From contig CBFFRQ010000068.1 in the NCBI GenBank assembly GCA_965644315.1, positions 248,001 through 312,000 of the forward strand: a stretch of 64,000 bases of DNA, written 5' to 3'. This DNA is from Caecitellus pseudoparvulus. Lineage: Eukaryota; Bigyra: Bicosoecida. A model generated the notes under the pieces. The model was not told the origin of the DNA. It did no database searches and saw nothing but the letters and a program-made list of their open reading frames with translations. The position numbers and the translations under genes were made by a program. Of this stretch, positions 1 to 11,078 are shown in pieces; position 1 is the stretch's first letter; every line of letters begins with the position of its first letter.

Positions 1-2
1 CG

Positions 3-3000
3 CCTTCCGCAGCCGACGGCACCGACTCCAGCGCCACGCACGAGCTGTCGGAGCGCTTCAACGCAACATACGATCGAAGTGTCGGATTCAGCCGTGGGGC
101 GGCTGGGGATGACGCTGCAGCAGCTGACGATGAGGAGGCCGCAGAGGAAGCTGACGCCTCCGCTGCTTCGGTTCGCACAGCCGTCTGCCTTTACTCTGCA
201 TCCCTCGTCGTTATCATCGCATACTCCCTGCTGAATTTTTTCCTGTCAGACAACCGCTCTGACGCCGGCAAGGCGCTCGGTTTTGTCGTTGCCTCTGCGC
301 TCATCATCCTGGACAGTGCCGTGGCTCTCATGTATGTCGGCGGCCTTGTGCGTTCCCCCGGCAGAGTGGCTAGCGTTGTTGCCCTGTCCAGGGGTGCCGT
401 GCTGATCTTTGGCGCCCGGTTCTGGCTTATTGGCCTGTCTCTTGTCTACGTGCTCATGGGCCTCTTCCTCGCAAATGCTGTCGTGGACCAGCACTACGCC
501 CGGCTCAGGGAGGTGCAGGTGGTCAAGGCTCTTGGCGGCATTGATTCCCTGCTGTCTGGCAGCGACGCAGGTGGTGAAGAGGACGAAGATGCTGCCTCCC
601 GCAAGGCATCTTTAGCCAAGGCGGAGAGCGTAGCAGCTGCTGCAGTCCGCTCTGGCGCTGCGACGCCCCGCAGGGGCAGCGCTGACAGCGAGGGCGCGGG
701 CAGCGGGGAAGACCAGCCTGTCGAAGTGGCGGCGGATCATGGGCGAGGAAAGCGCCAAGATGGCCCCGGCAAGGTCCTTGTGCATGTGGTGAAGAGTGTG
801 CTACATGTTCAGCTTGTTGGAGACCAGCAGGGCGTCGTTCCATGGGACGGCGCCTCGGGCACGGCAGCAGATGCCACGACGAGTGACGTTGAGTCGGGGA
901 CGGACCGGCCTACTTCGGCAGCTGAGGCAGCCACGTCAGCACTGCAGGCTGAACACAAGCAGACGACAATGGAGCGCCTGGCAGCCCCAGAGGTGATTCT
1001 GTGCTACTTGACCCTGACTTTCGGAGGCCTCATTGCGCTGCTGGCGGCAGTGATGACTGGCAGCGCTTTGTTGCCCAGCGACAGAGTGCCAGTGTTGACG
1101 GGCACCCAGCCGCAATGGGTCTTCGGCATTGTGGCTGTGTTCTTCGTCCTTGCGTATCTTTTCGCGCTCTTTTCCTACCGCTTCTACGTGCACGACAACT
1201 GGGCCTTCAAGGGCATGGGGCTGAGCGTTGCGTTGGGCACGGTGGTCGCGTCTACGGTGGGCGGTGTGCTGATGTACGCAGCCACGACCTCGGCTTTCAT
1301 CCTGTGTGGGACAGTCTTTTTCCCCCCCGTTGTCATGCTCATGGCTGCAATGGTTGGGCAGTGGGCACGGGACGACTTCGACGTTCTCGTGCCTGGTGGC
1401 CTTGGTTGGTGTGTCCCTTTCACCCGGAAGGAGCACCGCATGCTGGAAGAGAAGTCAGGCGTGCCATGTCCCTTTGTTTGGCTTCAGCTGACTCGACCCT
1501 GTCGCACTTCGTCCCGCATGTCCGTGACCCCATCGGCGCCGACCACCGACGACACCGTAGCTGCGAGTGCCGGAGACTCTCCCACCGCCTCCGCTTCTGC
1601 GAGTGCCGCATCCTCAGATGCCCCATCTACCTCCCAGTCTGCCACAGAGCTGGACGAAGCTGCAGAGTACGATGCGCTGAATGTGCACCACCCGTGTCCT
1701 ACCGTGTGCAAGCCACGCGGCGCGTGCACTCCATACTGGACCGCTGGTATGTGGCGCAACAATGCGATGCTCCTTGGCGTCGTGCTCCTGGTTGCGTGCC
1801 TCATGGGCATGGGTGGAACAGCCGGCATCGGTTTTCCCCGTAGTGGCGGCGCAGCAGGATGGATCATTCCGGGAGCAGTGCTGCTGGTGATCCTCACTGG
1901 CCTGCCGTTGTACCACTACTTCAGTACTCTGGAGGCGTTTCACCCATTCCAAATCGTGACTTGCGTGCTGGCGCTCCTCGTGCACCTTGGTATCCACATC
2001 CCCCTTCTCGCAACGTACGCCAATGCTTCCTCAGACGACACCCGTGCCGTCGCGCTCGTGACGGCCACTGCCTTGAGCTTGGCAGCTTACCCATCCCTTG
2101 TGGTGGCTGGCGCAGCTTTGTACAAGTGGGCTGACGATGGCCTGGCCGGCCGGCCCAGCGTCGGCGTGATTGCTTGCCTCGCAGGTGCCAATGTCGTGAT
2201 TCTCGGCGTCATCATCGCAAGCTTCATTGTGTACACCAACTTGCGAGTCAGCGCTGTGGTATTGATTGCGTACGTTGCGCTCGCGCTTGCAGTCACCTAC
2301 TTCGTCGTGTACAAGCGGAACGGAAACTACCTGCCGAAGGGATGGGTGTACGGCCTGGTTGCGTGTTTGGCTGTGCTGGTGCTAGGCGGCATCGCCATGA
2401 CCATCGTTGAGTTCTTTGTGAACAGCAACATCGTTGCCGCGGTGGGCTGGTTCTCGGCGGCCTACCTCACCGTGTGTGGGCTCATTTTGGTGTGGGGGCT
2501 CTTCCGGCTTGTCCAGGCTGGCGTGTACGCCTCCTCCATCGGCGACATGGTAGGAAGTGGAGGAAGCGGCGGCAGTGCGTATGGCTCGGCTGGGCGCTCC
2601 CTGTACTTTTCTACCAGCTTCTTGCCAGCCTTCGAGATGTCTTCATCTGGCGGCCCAGCCAGGGAGCACCTTCGGTACCCGTCGTTGGTACTGGGTGGCT
2701 TGGGTGGCCTCGTGTTGTGGGGCATCATCATGCTGTCATTCCTGTCCCCCGCATACATCGGCTTGGTCGTGCTTGAGGCTGCCAAGGTCGCAGGGTTGAT
2801 CTTCGTCCTGGATGCCGCTGCCCGTGGACGAAGCCGCGTTGCCGAGGCTTGTGAGGCTCTTTCACTGGTGAGAGTCAGGGCTTTGGCCAATGCGCACGAC
2901 AGTGATGGCCCAGGTGCAGCGTCCCAGGCGGAAGACACGCAAGTGACGCTGGGAGTCTACGGCGCCTTGCGCATGGCTGTGGGCAAGGCAGCCTCCGAGC

Positions 3001-6000
3001 TCGCCCTGCGTGGTGCAGGGCCTTCTGACGTCAGCAAGGGTGCTGTGCCGGGAGTTGTGCCCCTGGCACCCTCAGGAGGAACCTCTGCCACTCATTCCGC
3101 GGCAGCCAGCGTCTCGGAAGTGGGCATGGAGGACACCGCAGTTGTGGTGCAGGACATGGGGCTTCGGGACGCGCTGAAGCTGCTGCTGGCACGATACAGC
3201 GGGATCAAGGCAGCTGAAAGCTCCGATGCGCAGCTGCAAGCCGAGCTCTGCAACTACCTGAACGTGTTGCCATGGTGCCACGTGCTCACCGGCGAGGCCT
3301 GTGGCGACGCGACTGCCAACCGTTGCCCCGCCTTGTGCCAATCTCAAGAGGAGTATTTGAAGAGCGAGACTTGCCGCGGGTTGCAGCAGCGCATCCAGCC
3401 ACCTGCAGATGGGAGCAGCGCAACTGCCCCCTCTATCACGGCGTCTGCGTCAGCAACTGCTGCCGGCGATGCTGCTGGTGACGCGCCGTCCACCAACGCA
3501 GTGGAGGTGGCCCGTGACCAGCTCTCGCTCCTGTACACCGCCAGGTTTGCAGCTGAGCAGCAGGCATCTGACTGGAACAAGTCGTGGCTGCAGGTCCTAG
3601 CCCACCTGCAGCATTTCGTCGTGGTGGCTGGCGCGACCGCCGCAGAAGAAGAGGCAGCGTCGTGGCTCGCGTTTCTCGAGTGGGTGGACGGCCTTCCCGT
3701 GCCCATTCTGGCGCAAATGGTGCCTCACGGAGCCATTGTCCGAGTCTTGAAGGAGTTGTTCCCAGTGGCATCAGGGCAGCGCAGGGACGCTGGCATGATT
3801 CCAGGAATCGGCGACGGAGTCTCCGGCCCTCCCAAGCCCTCACAGGCCATTGCCGAGCTGCTGCGGAATCTCGCGGCACTGGGGCCCAAAGCAGCGCCGC
3901 ACTTCTCAGCCGCATACGTCGTCTCAGGCATCAGCCTTTCCAAGAGCGACGTCACCTCGCCCGCCGCAGTGTCTGCGTTGGTGGCGCGCAAGCTGGGCGC
4001 AGCGGACGGCAGGCACATGCGCAGCGCCCTGGACGCTCTGCGCCGCGTGCACGCCGAGTACAAGATTGCCCAGCGGGAGGCCGAGGAGCAGAAGAAGCGC
4101 GAGGATGAAGAGGCCGACCGCAAGCGGCGCGAGGCAGAGGAGGCTCGCCGTCGTGCCGTTGCTGACGCTGAGCGTGCCGCACAGCTTGCTGCAGAGGCCG
4201 AGGCCCGCCGTCTTCGAGAGGAGCAAGAGCGCCGTGAGCGCGAGGCAGCTGCTGCAGCAGAGCGTGCTGCACGTGAGGCTGCGGAGCGCGAGGCCGCCGA
4301 AGCAGAACGCCAGCGCAAGGCAGCCGAAGAAGCTGAGCGGCAGCGTGCTGAGCAGGAAGCGGCAGCAGCGGCGGCCGCTGCTGCCGCCCAGCGCCGTGCG
4401 GAGGAGGAGGAGAAGCGGCGAGCAGCGGCGGCTGCTGAAATTGCCCGCTTGGCTGACGAAGAAGCCCGTCGCCAGGCAGAGGAGGAGGAGGCTGCGCGGC
4501 AACGGGAGGCTGCAGAGGCTCAGGCGCGGCATCAGCGGGAAGTGGAGGCAGCTCGGAAGGCTGCCGAGGAGGCGGCTGCAGCTGCAGCTGCCGCTGCAGC
4601 CGCAGAATCTCGTCGGCGTGCAGAGGCAGAAGCCGAAGCGCGGCGAGCGGCCGAGGAGGCTGCCGCGAAAGCTGCTGCTGAGGCGGCAGCTGCGGCTGAG
4701 GCAGCTGCAGCCGCCCAGCGCCGCGCTGAAGAGGAAGCCCGCAAGGCTGAGGAGGAGGCGAAGCGCAGGGCAGCAAGTGGCGGGGGGGCAGCAGCAGGGG
4801 CACAAGGTGGGGGAGACGCTGACGGCATCACGTCTGTGCAGGAGCTACTGGCAGCCTCAGGCGGTGCACCCCGAGGCGGCATCATCACAGGCCCCGGCCC
4901 CGACGGCATCTCGTTGGAGGAAGCACGCGAACAGCTGCAGGCATTCAAGGAGGCTGTCAAGGCGAGCGGCCAAGCCTTTTTCAGCGACCCGAGCTTCGTC
5001 GGCGAATCCGCTGTGGGCAGTGACGTGCGCACGGAGCTGGAGGACTCGTGGGCACGCCCTGCGGAGTTCGCTGTGGCGCCCAAGATGCTGGATGACGGCC
5101 CATGCAGTGGCGACGTGCAGCAGGGCTCGTTGGGCGACTGCTGGTTGCTGTCGGCCTTCGCCGTGCTGGCAGAACACAAGGACCTGATGCAGCAGGTGCT
5201 CGTCAGCGATGAGGTGGGGGACGACGCCGTTGTGGGCGTGCGGCTGTTCAAGAACGGCAAGTGGCGCCTGGTCATTACAGATGACTCCTTCCCCATCAAG
5301 AAAGAAGTTTTCTCTTACGCTGAGGCGCCCAGCCGCCTCTTCCGAGGCAACTACAAACAACGTGACATGCGGGGCATGCAGCGCCTGGCGGCCCCCGCCT
5401 TCTGCAGCTCAGCGACGCGGGATGAACTCTGGCCGATGGCGCTAGAGAAGGCGTACGCCCGCTACTTCGGCTCATACTCCTCCATTGTTGGCGGGCTTGT
5501 GCACACCGCTCTTGTGGACTTGACGGGTGGCAGTGGGCTGTGTATTGACCTCAAGTCCGACGAATCCAAGGCTGACATCCGCTCGGGCGCGTTGTGGAAG
5601 AAGATCCTGCAGTTCCACGAGAGTGGCTACCTCATGGGCTGCGGCTCAAACTCTGGTTCCGACAGCGATGTGTCTGCCCAGGGCGTTGTGCAAGGCCATG
5701 CGTACAGCATTTTGAACGTGGTAGAGGCTGCAGACCAATACGGGACGCACCAGCTCATTCGCGCTCGTAACCCCTGGGGATCCACTGAGTTCAAGGGCAA
5801 GTACAGTGACTTCGACACGCGCTCGTGGACGAAACGCCTGCGAACGAAGGTGGGCTATGACCCCGACAATGCTGATGACGATGACGGCGCGTTCTTCATC
5901 GGATTCCGGGACTTTGTCACCCAGTTCCGCAACTTGTACGTCTTGCGACGTTTTGTGGATGTGTCTGTGGACCCCAGCAAGGGGTGGCACAGGTACTCGA

Positions 6001-6437
6001 ACAGGGGTGCATGGGTGGCCGGCAGCACTTCCGGCGGCCGCACGTCCTGTGAGGGGACGTGGAAGAACCCACACTTTTTCTTGAAGGTGTCTCGGCCCAG
6101 CACAGTCTTCATCTCGCTTGTGCAGCACGAGAAGGAAGGCTCTGGGTCCCGGGACTACATCGCGGCAGGCTTTGCAGTCGTTGACAACGGTGCCAAGCGC
6201 GTGGCACGGGTGTATGCCGGCGAGCTGCCTTTCGGATGGGGACCCATGACCAACTCTCGAGAGGGCAGCCAAGAAATCACAATTGAGGACCCTGAGAAGA
6301 CGTACATGATTTGGGTGGCCACGTGGGATCCTGACACGGAGGCTGAGTTCACGCTCACCGTGCACTCCCAGCACCCGCTGCAAGATGCGCTGGAGGGTGC
6401 ACTGAAGCCCGTGCCAGAGGATTGGCCACATAACTGA
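3..6437 (+). CDS. DEK1-like multispanning membrane calpain, 5' end outside the window
   Basis: The reading frame is open from base 3 to the TGA ending at 6437 (2144 codons seen, no intron), so the start lies upstream. The N-terminal half (to about 2850) holds many hydrophobic helices in clusters, separated by Ser/Ala/Asp-rich loops of about 150-200 residues. A long Ala/Glu/Arg-rich charged helix follows (bases 4048-4770). The calpain protease core comes next, with the whole triad present: Cys in GDCWLL (5139-5141), His in GHAYSI (5697-5699) and Asn in RNPWG (5769-5771). The last 150 residues look like the calpain C2-like domain. In land plants DEK1 couples a membrane sensor to a cytosolic, autolytically released Cys protease; a similar role is inferred here. 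The charged coiled-coil between membrane part and protease is longer and more repetitive than I expect for the family. It ends tail to tail with the next gene, 58 nt away. Confidence 0.93.
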   Translation, partial: PSAADGTDSSATHELSERFNATYDRSVGFSRGAAGDDAAAADDEEAAEEADASAASVRTAVCLYSASLVVIIAYSLLNFFLSDNRSDAGKALGFVVASALIILDSAVALMYVGGLVRSPGRVASVVALSRGAVLIFGARFWLIGLSLVYVLMGLFLANAVVDQHYARLREVQVVKALGGIDSLLSGSDAGGEEDEDAASRKASLAKAESVAAAAVRSGAATPRRGSADSEGAGSGEDQPVEVAADHGRGKRQDGPGKVLVHVVKSVLHVQLVGDQQGVVPWDGASGTAADATTSDVESGTDRPTSAAEAATSALQAEHKQTTMERLAAPEVILCYLTLTFGGLIALLAAVMTGSALLPSDRVPVLTGTQPQWVFGIVAVFFVLAYLFALFSYRFYVHDNWAFKGMGLSVALGTVVASTVGGVLMYAATTSAFILCGTVFFPPVVMLMAAMVGQWARDDFDVLVPGGLGWCVPFTRKEHRMLEEKSGVPCPFVWLQLTRPCRTSSRMSVTPSAPTTDDTVAASAGDSPTASASASAASSDAPSTSQSATELDEAAEYDALNVHHPCPTVCKPRGACTPYWTAGMWRNNAMLLGVVLLVACLMGMGGTAGIGFPRSGGAAGWIIPGAVLLVILTGLPLYHYFSTLEAFHPFQIVTCVLALLVHLGIHIPLLATYANASSDDTRAVALVTATALSLAAYPSLVVAGAALYKWADDGLAGRPSVGVIACLAGANVVILGVIIASFIVYTNLRVSAVVLIAYVALALAVTYFVVYKRNGNYLPKGWVYGLVACLAVLVLGGIAMTIVEFFVNSNIVAAVGWFSAAYLTVCGLILVWGLFRLVQAGVYASSIGDMVGSGGSGGSAYGSAGRSLYFSTSFLPAFEMSSSGGPAREHLRYPSLVLGGLGGLVLWGIIMLSFLSPAYIGLVVLEAAKVAGLIFVLDAAARGRSRVAEACEALSLVRVRALANAHDSDGPGAASQAEDTQVTLGVYGALRMAVGKAASELALRGAGPSDVSKGAVPGVVPLAPSGGTSATHSAAASVSEVGMEDTAVVVQDMGLRDALKLLLARYSGIKAAESSDAQLQAELCNYLNVLPWCHVLTGEACGDATANRCPALCQSQEEYLKSETCRGLQQRIQPPADGSSATAPSITASASATAAGDAAGDAPSTNAVEVARDQLSLLYTARFAAEQQASDWNKSWLQVLAHLQHFVVVAGATAAEEEAASWLAFLEWVDGLPVPILAQMVPHGAIVRVLKELFPVASGQRRDAGMIPGIGDGVSGPPKPSQAIAELLRNLAALGPKAAPHFSAAYVVSGISLSKSDVTSPAAVSALVARKLGAADGRHMRSALDALRRVHAEYKIAQREAEEQKKREDEEADRKRREAEEARRRAVADAERAAQLAAEAEARRLREEQERREREAAAAAERAAREAAEREAAEAERQRKAAEEAERQRAEQEAAAAAAAAAAQRRAEEEEKRRAAAAAEIARLADEEARRQAEEEEAARQREAAEAQARHQREVEAARKAAEEAAAAAAAAAAAESRRRAEAEAEARRAAEEAAAKAAAEAAAAAEAAAAAQRRAEEEARKAEEEAKRRAASGGGAAAGAQGGGDADGITSVQELLAASGGAPRGGIITGPGPDGISLEEAREQLQAFKEAVKASGQAFFSDPSFVGESAVGSDVRTELEDSWARPAEFAVAPKMLDDGPCSGDVQQGSLGDCWLLSAFAVLAEHKDLMQQVLVSDEVGDDAVVGVRLFKNGKWRLVITDDSFPIKKEVFSYAEAPSRLFRGNYKQRDMRGMQRLAAPAFCSSATRDELWPMALEKAYARYFGSYSSIVGGLVHTALVDLTGGSGLCIDLKSDESKADIRSGALWKKILQFHESGYLMGCGSNSGSDSDVSAQGVVQGHAYSILNVVEAADQYGTHQLIRARNPWGSTEFKGKYSDFDTRSWTKRLRTKVGYDPDNADDDDGAFFIGFRDFVTQFRNLYVLRRFVDVSVDPSKGWHRYSNRGAWVAGSTSGGRTSCEGTWKNPHFFLKVSRPSTVFISLVQHEKEGSGSRDYIAAGFAVVDNGAKRVARVYAGELPFGWGPMTNSREGSQEITIEDPEKTYMIWVATWDPDTEAEFTLTVHSQHPLQDALEGALKPVPEDWPHN
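4048..4770 (+). other. Ala/Glu/Arg-rich charged helix inside the calpain
   Basis: About 240 codons made almost only of Ala, Glu, Arg, Gln and Lys, with many runs such as EEEARR, AERAAR and poly-Ala. The pattern is that of a single alpha-helix or coiled coil. It has no stop in several other frames too, which creates long shadow reading frames on both strands that are not genes. Confidence 0.85.
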
Positions 6438-6495
6438 GCGGGGCACATGCAATGCATTGCTGTCGAGCAAAGGAGGGAGGCTGCGCCACTGGCGG

Positions 6496-7651
6496 TCACA
6501 GTTTGGCATCGCTGGCCTCTGATGTGGGCGCTGCCACCTGCACCACCACCTTCCCAACGTTTTTGCGGTCGTACATGAAGTCAATGGCGTCTGCCACCGA
6601 CTCCAGGCCGCGGAAGGGAGTGGGGTCCACGCCCGGCTTGAGCTGCCCGGCTTCCACCATGCCCCACAAACGCATCATGTGCTCTGCCCACAAGTCAGCA
6701 AAGTCGTTCAAGAAGAAGCCACGGACAGAAGCAGACTTGGCGAGGAGCATAGCAGGCCACGGCGTGCGGCTGGTGGCAGGGCCGGCCTTGCCCGAGTCCC
6801 ACGCCGATCCATCCGTGTACCCCGAGATCATGCCGATGACGATGAGGCGACCGTGCGTCGCGAGGTTGCGCACTGCCGCGTCGAACATGCTGCCCCCCAC
6901 ACTCTCGTAGACAATGTCTACGCCCTTCGGGAACTCGCCCTTCAGCACAGTGTGCAGGTCTTCCTCGCGATAGTTCACGACGCGGTGCACGCCCAACGAC
7001 CTCAAATGCTCAGCCTTGGCGGCGCTGGAGCAGGTCCCGATGACGGTGTGGCCCGCTGCCACTGCAAGTTGCACTGCGATTTGGCCCGTTGCCCCTGCTG
7101 CCGCTGTGACCAGGACTGTCTGACCGCCCCCCGATGGCAGCATTTCGCCCACCTTCTCCAGCGCGATGGAGGCGGTCAAGCCCGAGACAAAGAGAGGGAA
7201 CAGGGTGGGATCCGCCCGGGGAAGTGGTACGGCTGCTTTTGCAGGTGCAACGAGAAGTTCTGAGAATGCTCCGAACTGCGTCAGAGCCACTGCGTCGCCG
7301 GGCTTTAGCTGCAGGAGGAGCGGAGGGGATGGCACGTGCTGCGTGCCATGAAAGGGAGAGCTGCCATCCCGGAAGACTCACGTGTTGCACATCATCCGCA
7401 GCATGCGTGACTTCCCCCATAGCTTCGAAGCCAACGTCAAACGGCGGCTGCACGTCTGGTGTGTACTTCCCGGCGGTGAAGTTGACATCACTCGCGTTGA
7501 CAGCGACGTGGGTTGTGCGCACAGCGATCGTGCCTCGCTTCAAAGGCGTGGGCAGGGGGGGAACTGGAACGATGGAGGTGGCTGCACGAAAGTTTGAGCC
7601 AAGTTCCTTGCACACGATCTTTCTGGCGGTCTGTGCTGCACTGGCGGCCAT
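6496..7651 (-). CDS. PTGR3: Zinc-less MDR-family oxidoreductase, prostaglandin reductase 3-like, peroxisomal
   Basis: Two exons, 7651-7382 and 7308-6496, joined over a 73-nt intron (GTGAGT...CTGCAG), give 360 residues. The protein follows the ZADH2/PTGR3 pattern: a VNASDVN segment near the N-terminus, the NAD(P)H-binding VTAAAGATGQ loop, VIGTCSS, the VYESVGG segment and a C-terminal GLESV...NVGKVV stretch. It ends in AKL, a valid peroxisomal PTS1 signal; the animal protein ends in SKL. Expected reaction: NADPH-dependent reduction of a conjugated enone (15-keto-prostaglandin-type substrate in animals; the substrate here is unknown). An in-frame upstream ATG at 7801 directly abuts the stop codon of the RhoGEF gene, so I chose the internal ATG at 7651, where family similarity begins. 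Confidence 0.9.
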
Positions 7652-7801
7652 AGTGGGAGCTGAGTCTCCTTGGCGGGGTGTACCAAATTCCGCGACACGC
7701 CGAGGGTATGCAGCTGTGCAAGCTTGAACTGTGCGTGAAATCCGTTTTAGCGCCTCTAGAGTGGTTCGAGCAATCTTGAATTTTACCGCGAAAGCCTTCA
7801 T

Positions 7802-10800
7802 TCATTGTTGGTCTTCGGTGCTGGCCTCCGCGACGGGGGAGGTTGGTGGCTGCTTCGATGCGGCACGCTGTGCCACACTCTTGCTGCGGTAGCGTGACGT
7901 CGCACCACCCAGAGACATGCCCCTCGTGCCACCAAGTGTGTGGCGGCCTGCAAGCGCCGAGAGCCCCGCGGTGGCTCCGCTGAGCCCGCCCACTTTGTCC
8001 CCTTTCGAGCCACCCAGCGTGCCGCCGCCTGTCTTGGTCGTCCAAGCCCGGCGCCCGGAATGCTTGGACTTCCTCCAGCGCAAGTCCTCTGCGAGCTTCG
8101 AGGAAGCTAGTAGGTTTTCATGCAGAGCTTTCCACGTGGAGTCTCGCTCCGGGGCAGACTCGAACCACAGGCGGAGGAAAACGATGGACCGAGTGCCGCT
8201 TGTGAAACTGGCAGCCTGCCCACCTGAGCTGCCGGAGGCCTCGGAGTACACGACGTCAAAGTGGAACATGTCTCGACCGTCGACCCCTGCACCTGCTCCA
8301 GGATTACGCTTCAAAGTGCCGGTGGTGCTGGATCGCGCCTTGGTCCCCACTCCAGGGGCAGGGGGCACGATGAGGCTGGGCGGCCTGGAAGCCGCATCGC
8401 TGGCAGGTGTCTCATCCTTGGCATCCTCTTGCGGGGAAGCAGAGGGCGTAGACTCCGTTGTGGTGGGGTCAGAAGGCTCCAATGGCTCCATGCCCCACCC
8501 TGGGCGCAGGGTCACCTCGCGCGTGAGAGCGATTTCATGCACTGCCACGTACCGAGGGCCGCCAGGGGCAGTTTCGTCTTGCTGAGACTCACTCCCAGAA
8601 ATGTGTTTGCCAATGACGAGAAGGTTGTTGAAAAGCCACAGGCGCCTGCGCTTGGCAGCCTTGACAGCGGCGGAGCCAGTCCGCTTCTTGGATCTGTCCT
8701 CAGTCGGGTCGCCCACCAGCACCCGCCGCCAATCCGCAGTCAGGGTGCGCCCGGGTACAATGAGGTGGTCCATGCCGCCGCCCAGCAGAGTGTGCACCTT
8801 GACCATTTGCGTCAAGCTCTCTTGTCTGTTGAACTGGGCGTCGACATCGCTGGCTACGCGCTGGATGGTGGCCAGCGTGCCCTCGAGGTCTTCCCGCGAC
8901 GGGTGTCCGTCTGGCATGTGCTTCAGCAAGTCCCTGGACAAGGGATGTGAGGCGTGCTTCGTGGCAAGCAACACACAGCGAAGCACCCGCGAGCAGTGCA
9001 CGACTCACTTGAACAGCAGCGGGTACTTGCAAATGCGCTGCACAGGCTTGATGAGGAGGGCGGACAGGTCGCCGTGTCCTGCTGCGATGAGCAGGCCCCG
9101 GAACTGCTCCGAATTAGCCTTGTAGTGTTCAACCAAGTCCCGAGCAGCCCAGTAGTTCCGGCAGTACTCTGCATACAGCCTGAAGAAGGGAGCGACTGAC
9201 TTGAACGCGTGGGCGAAGACGCTGGACAAGCGCACAGGCGTGTTGGCCGTGCCAGACGACAGTGCTGGAGGGCGCCCATGTGCCGGTGCGGGGTGCGTGG
9301 GTGGGCGTGCACTGGAAGGCTTTGGAGGTGATGCGTCTGTGACGGGCAGCGGCGGCACGCCGAGGGCGCCTCCGGCGCCTGCGATGTCCACGGCCGATCG
9401 GGGCACGACTCCCATGCGGTGCAGGCCGTGCACCAAGGACGACAGCAGCGCGCCATTCACCTGCAAGACATGCTCTATATTGCTGAACACCTTTGGGATA
9501 TCGGGTTCTGGCAGAACAGGGGCTCCTTCATCCACCTTGCGCTGGAGGGGGCGCTTGAAAGCTGCGCAGGGGCGGTGGCGCGAGGCGTGGCGAAGGCAAA
9601 GCGCAGGGCCATGCGCTGCGGCTCTCACACTTAATTAGGACCTGCAGCGCCTTCATATAGGCTCGTTCTGTGTCATAGATCTCACAGTACACGTTGTACC
9701 GGTGCCGTGCGAACTCCGCGGTGGGGTCCTCCGCTGCCGTGGCGCTGCCATCTCCCGTTTCTGCCACTTCTGTTTCGTGATCCCCCCCCTCCCCTTCCTG
9801 CGCTGCAGAGGTGAGCGCGCTGCCATCGACGTCTGCAGCACCTCGGGAGGCTGGGTTGTCGAAAGCAGGATCAAAGGGCGGCAAGGGAGGCAAGTCGTCC
9901 ACCTGCATGTCCACTGCGGACACGGCAGCCACGCCGCCCTCGGCACCAGGAATGAGAGGGCGGAACCCAGAAGGCCTCGCCAGCATGGATGCCCTGGAAG
10001 GCTGGGCGCCTCCTCCTTCCTCCCTGCTGCCAACGGATATGGAGGCGATGGAGCGGCCACTGGCGACAGACCCGGCGCGGCCCATGGTGTCGGGGTCGCT
10101 GGGAGGGAGAGCCAGGCCCGTTGCCTCCCCCTCCAATGGTGCGGCAGCAATATCTTCTGGTGCATGAGTTGGAGGTGCAGTGTGGGGTGGAGGAGGGGGG
10201 GGCGGCAGCGTTGACGCGATGCTGGCGCGAGCCGCTTGCACCGGTTGGGAGGGGTGTGGCACCCTGCCGCTTGGCGTGCGTGCGTGGGGGGTGCGCTGAG
10301 CGGCAGCGCGGGACCTGGACTCACTCCGCAGAGCCGCTCGGGCCGCTTCATGGGCGCCCACCAGGCCCTCGGCTTGGGCATGGCTACAACACCACAGGGT
10401 GATTTCTCGTGCAGCGGATGGAGCAGCAGGGACGGGCTGGCCCGCCGCAACGCCAGAAACGCACCAGGGGTCCGAGAGGAGTTGCAGTTGCAACGGCACC
10501 AGGTTTCCCTCTGTATTGGTGCCGGTTGCCAAGGAGGTGCTTTTCAGCTTGAAGGCCTTGGCACGCATGGAGCTGCCCATGCACCCTGGCGTTACCTTGC
10601 CCAGCACGAGGGTGTCAGACAGCAGCACCAGGGAGTAGGGCCTCACAAGGCCAGCTCGGACACACTCAGTGTGGGATGCCATGAACCCCGGGGTTTTGGC
10701 CCCGTCAATATCTGCTCCAGCAAGCATTTCCCGGCCATGCTTGATGAAAGTCTGGGGTGAAGGCGATACGAGCGCAGTCGCATGCGATGCAAAGGCTCTG

Positions 10801-10899
10801 AGCTGGCCACAGCACCCTTACCGTCGGGGGAAGAGCCATGCCAGCCACAACATCCTCAATCGTCGTAAAGGACTCACTTTGAGGCCACGGCCCCTCCAT
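7802..10899 (-). CDS. Rho guanine-nucleotide exchange factor, PH-DH-PH order
   Basis: Four exons: 10899-10822, 10751-9629, 9561-9009 and 8933-7802; introns of 70, 67 and 75 nt; 961 residues. The first PH-like segment begins at TFIKHGREML and has the SLVLLSDTLVLGK strand. A Ser/Pro/Ala-rich linker follows. The DH domain starts at YDTERAYMKALQVLIK and contains the hallmark KPVQRICKYPLL joined across the intron to KDLLKHMP. A second PH-like region follows, with RRRLWLFNNLLVIGK and a closing WKALHENLL helix. It should activate a Rho/Rac-type GTPase at the membrane. The first exon (26 codons) is a guess; further 5' exons cannot be excluded. The stop codon TGA touches an ATG of the next gene. Confidence 0.85.
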
Positions 10900-11078
10900 G
10901 AATCCCTGCGGTCCCTCTTTGTTGCTAGGGCTGGCTGCACACTCAGTGGCTGGCGTGAGCCAACACGTGAAAAAGCGTGCTCACCGCTTCGCGACTTGTG
11001 TGCGGAAGCAGAAGCCAATTCACTTGCATTCCATGAAGGGAGTGGCGTTATATTGACTCATGTGCGCGAAAATGCTTC

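Noticed and set aside
3850-5187. Long alternative frames on both strands over the calpain charged helix
   Set aside because: Low-complexity GAG/GCN/CGN codons leave all frames open; translations are Arg/Leu- or Ser/Arg-rich nonsense.
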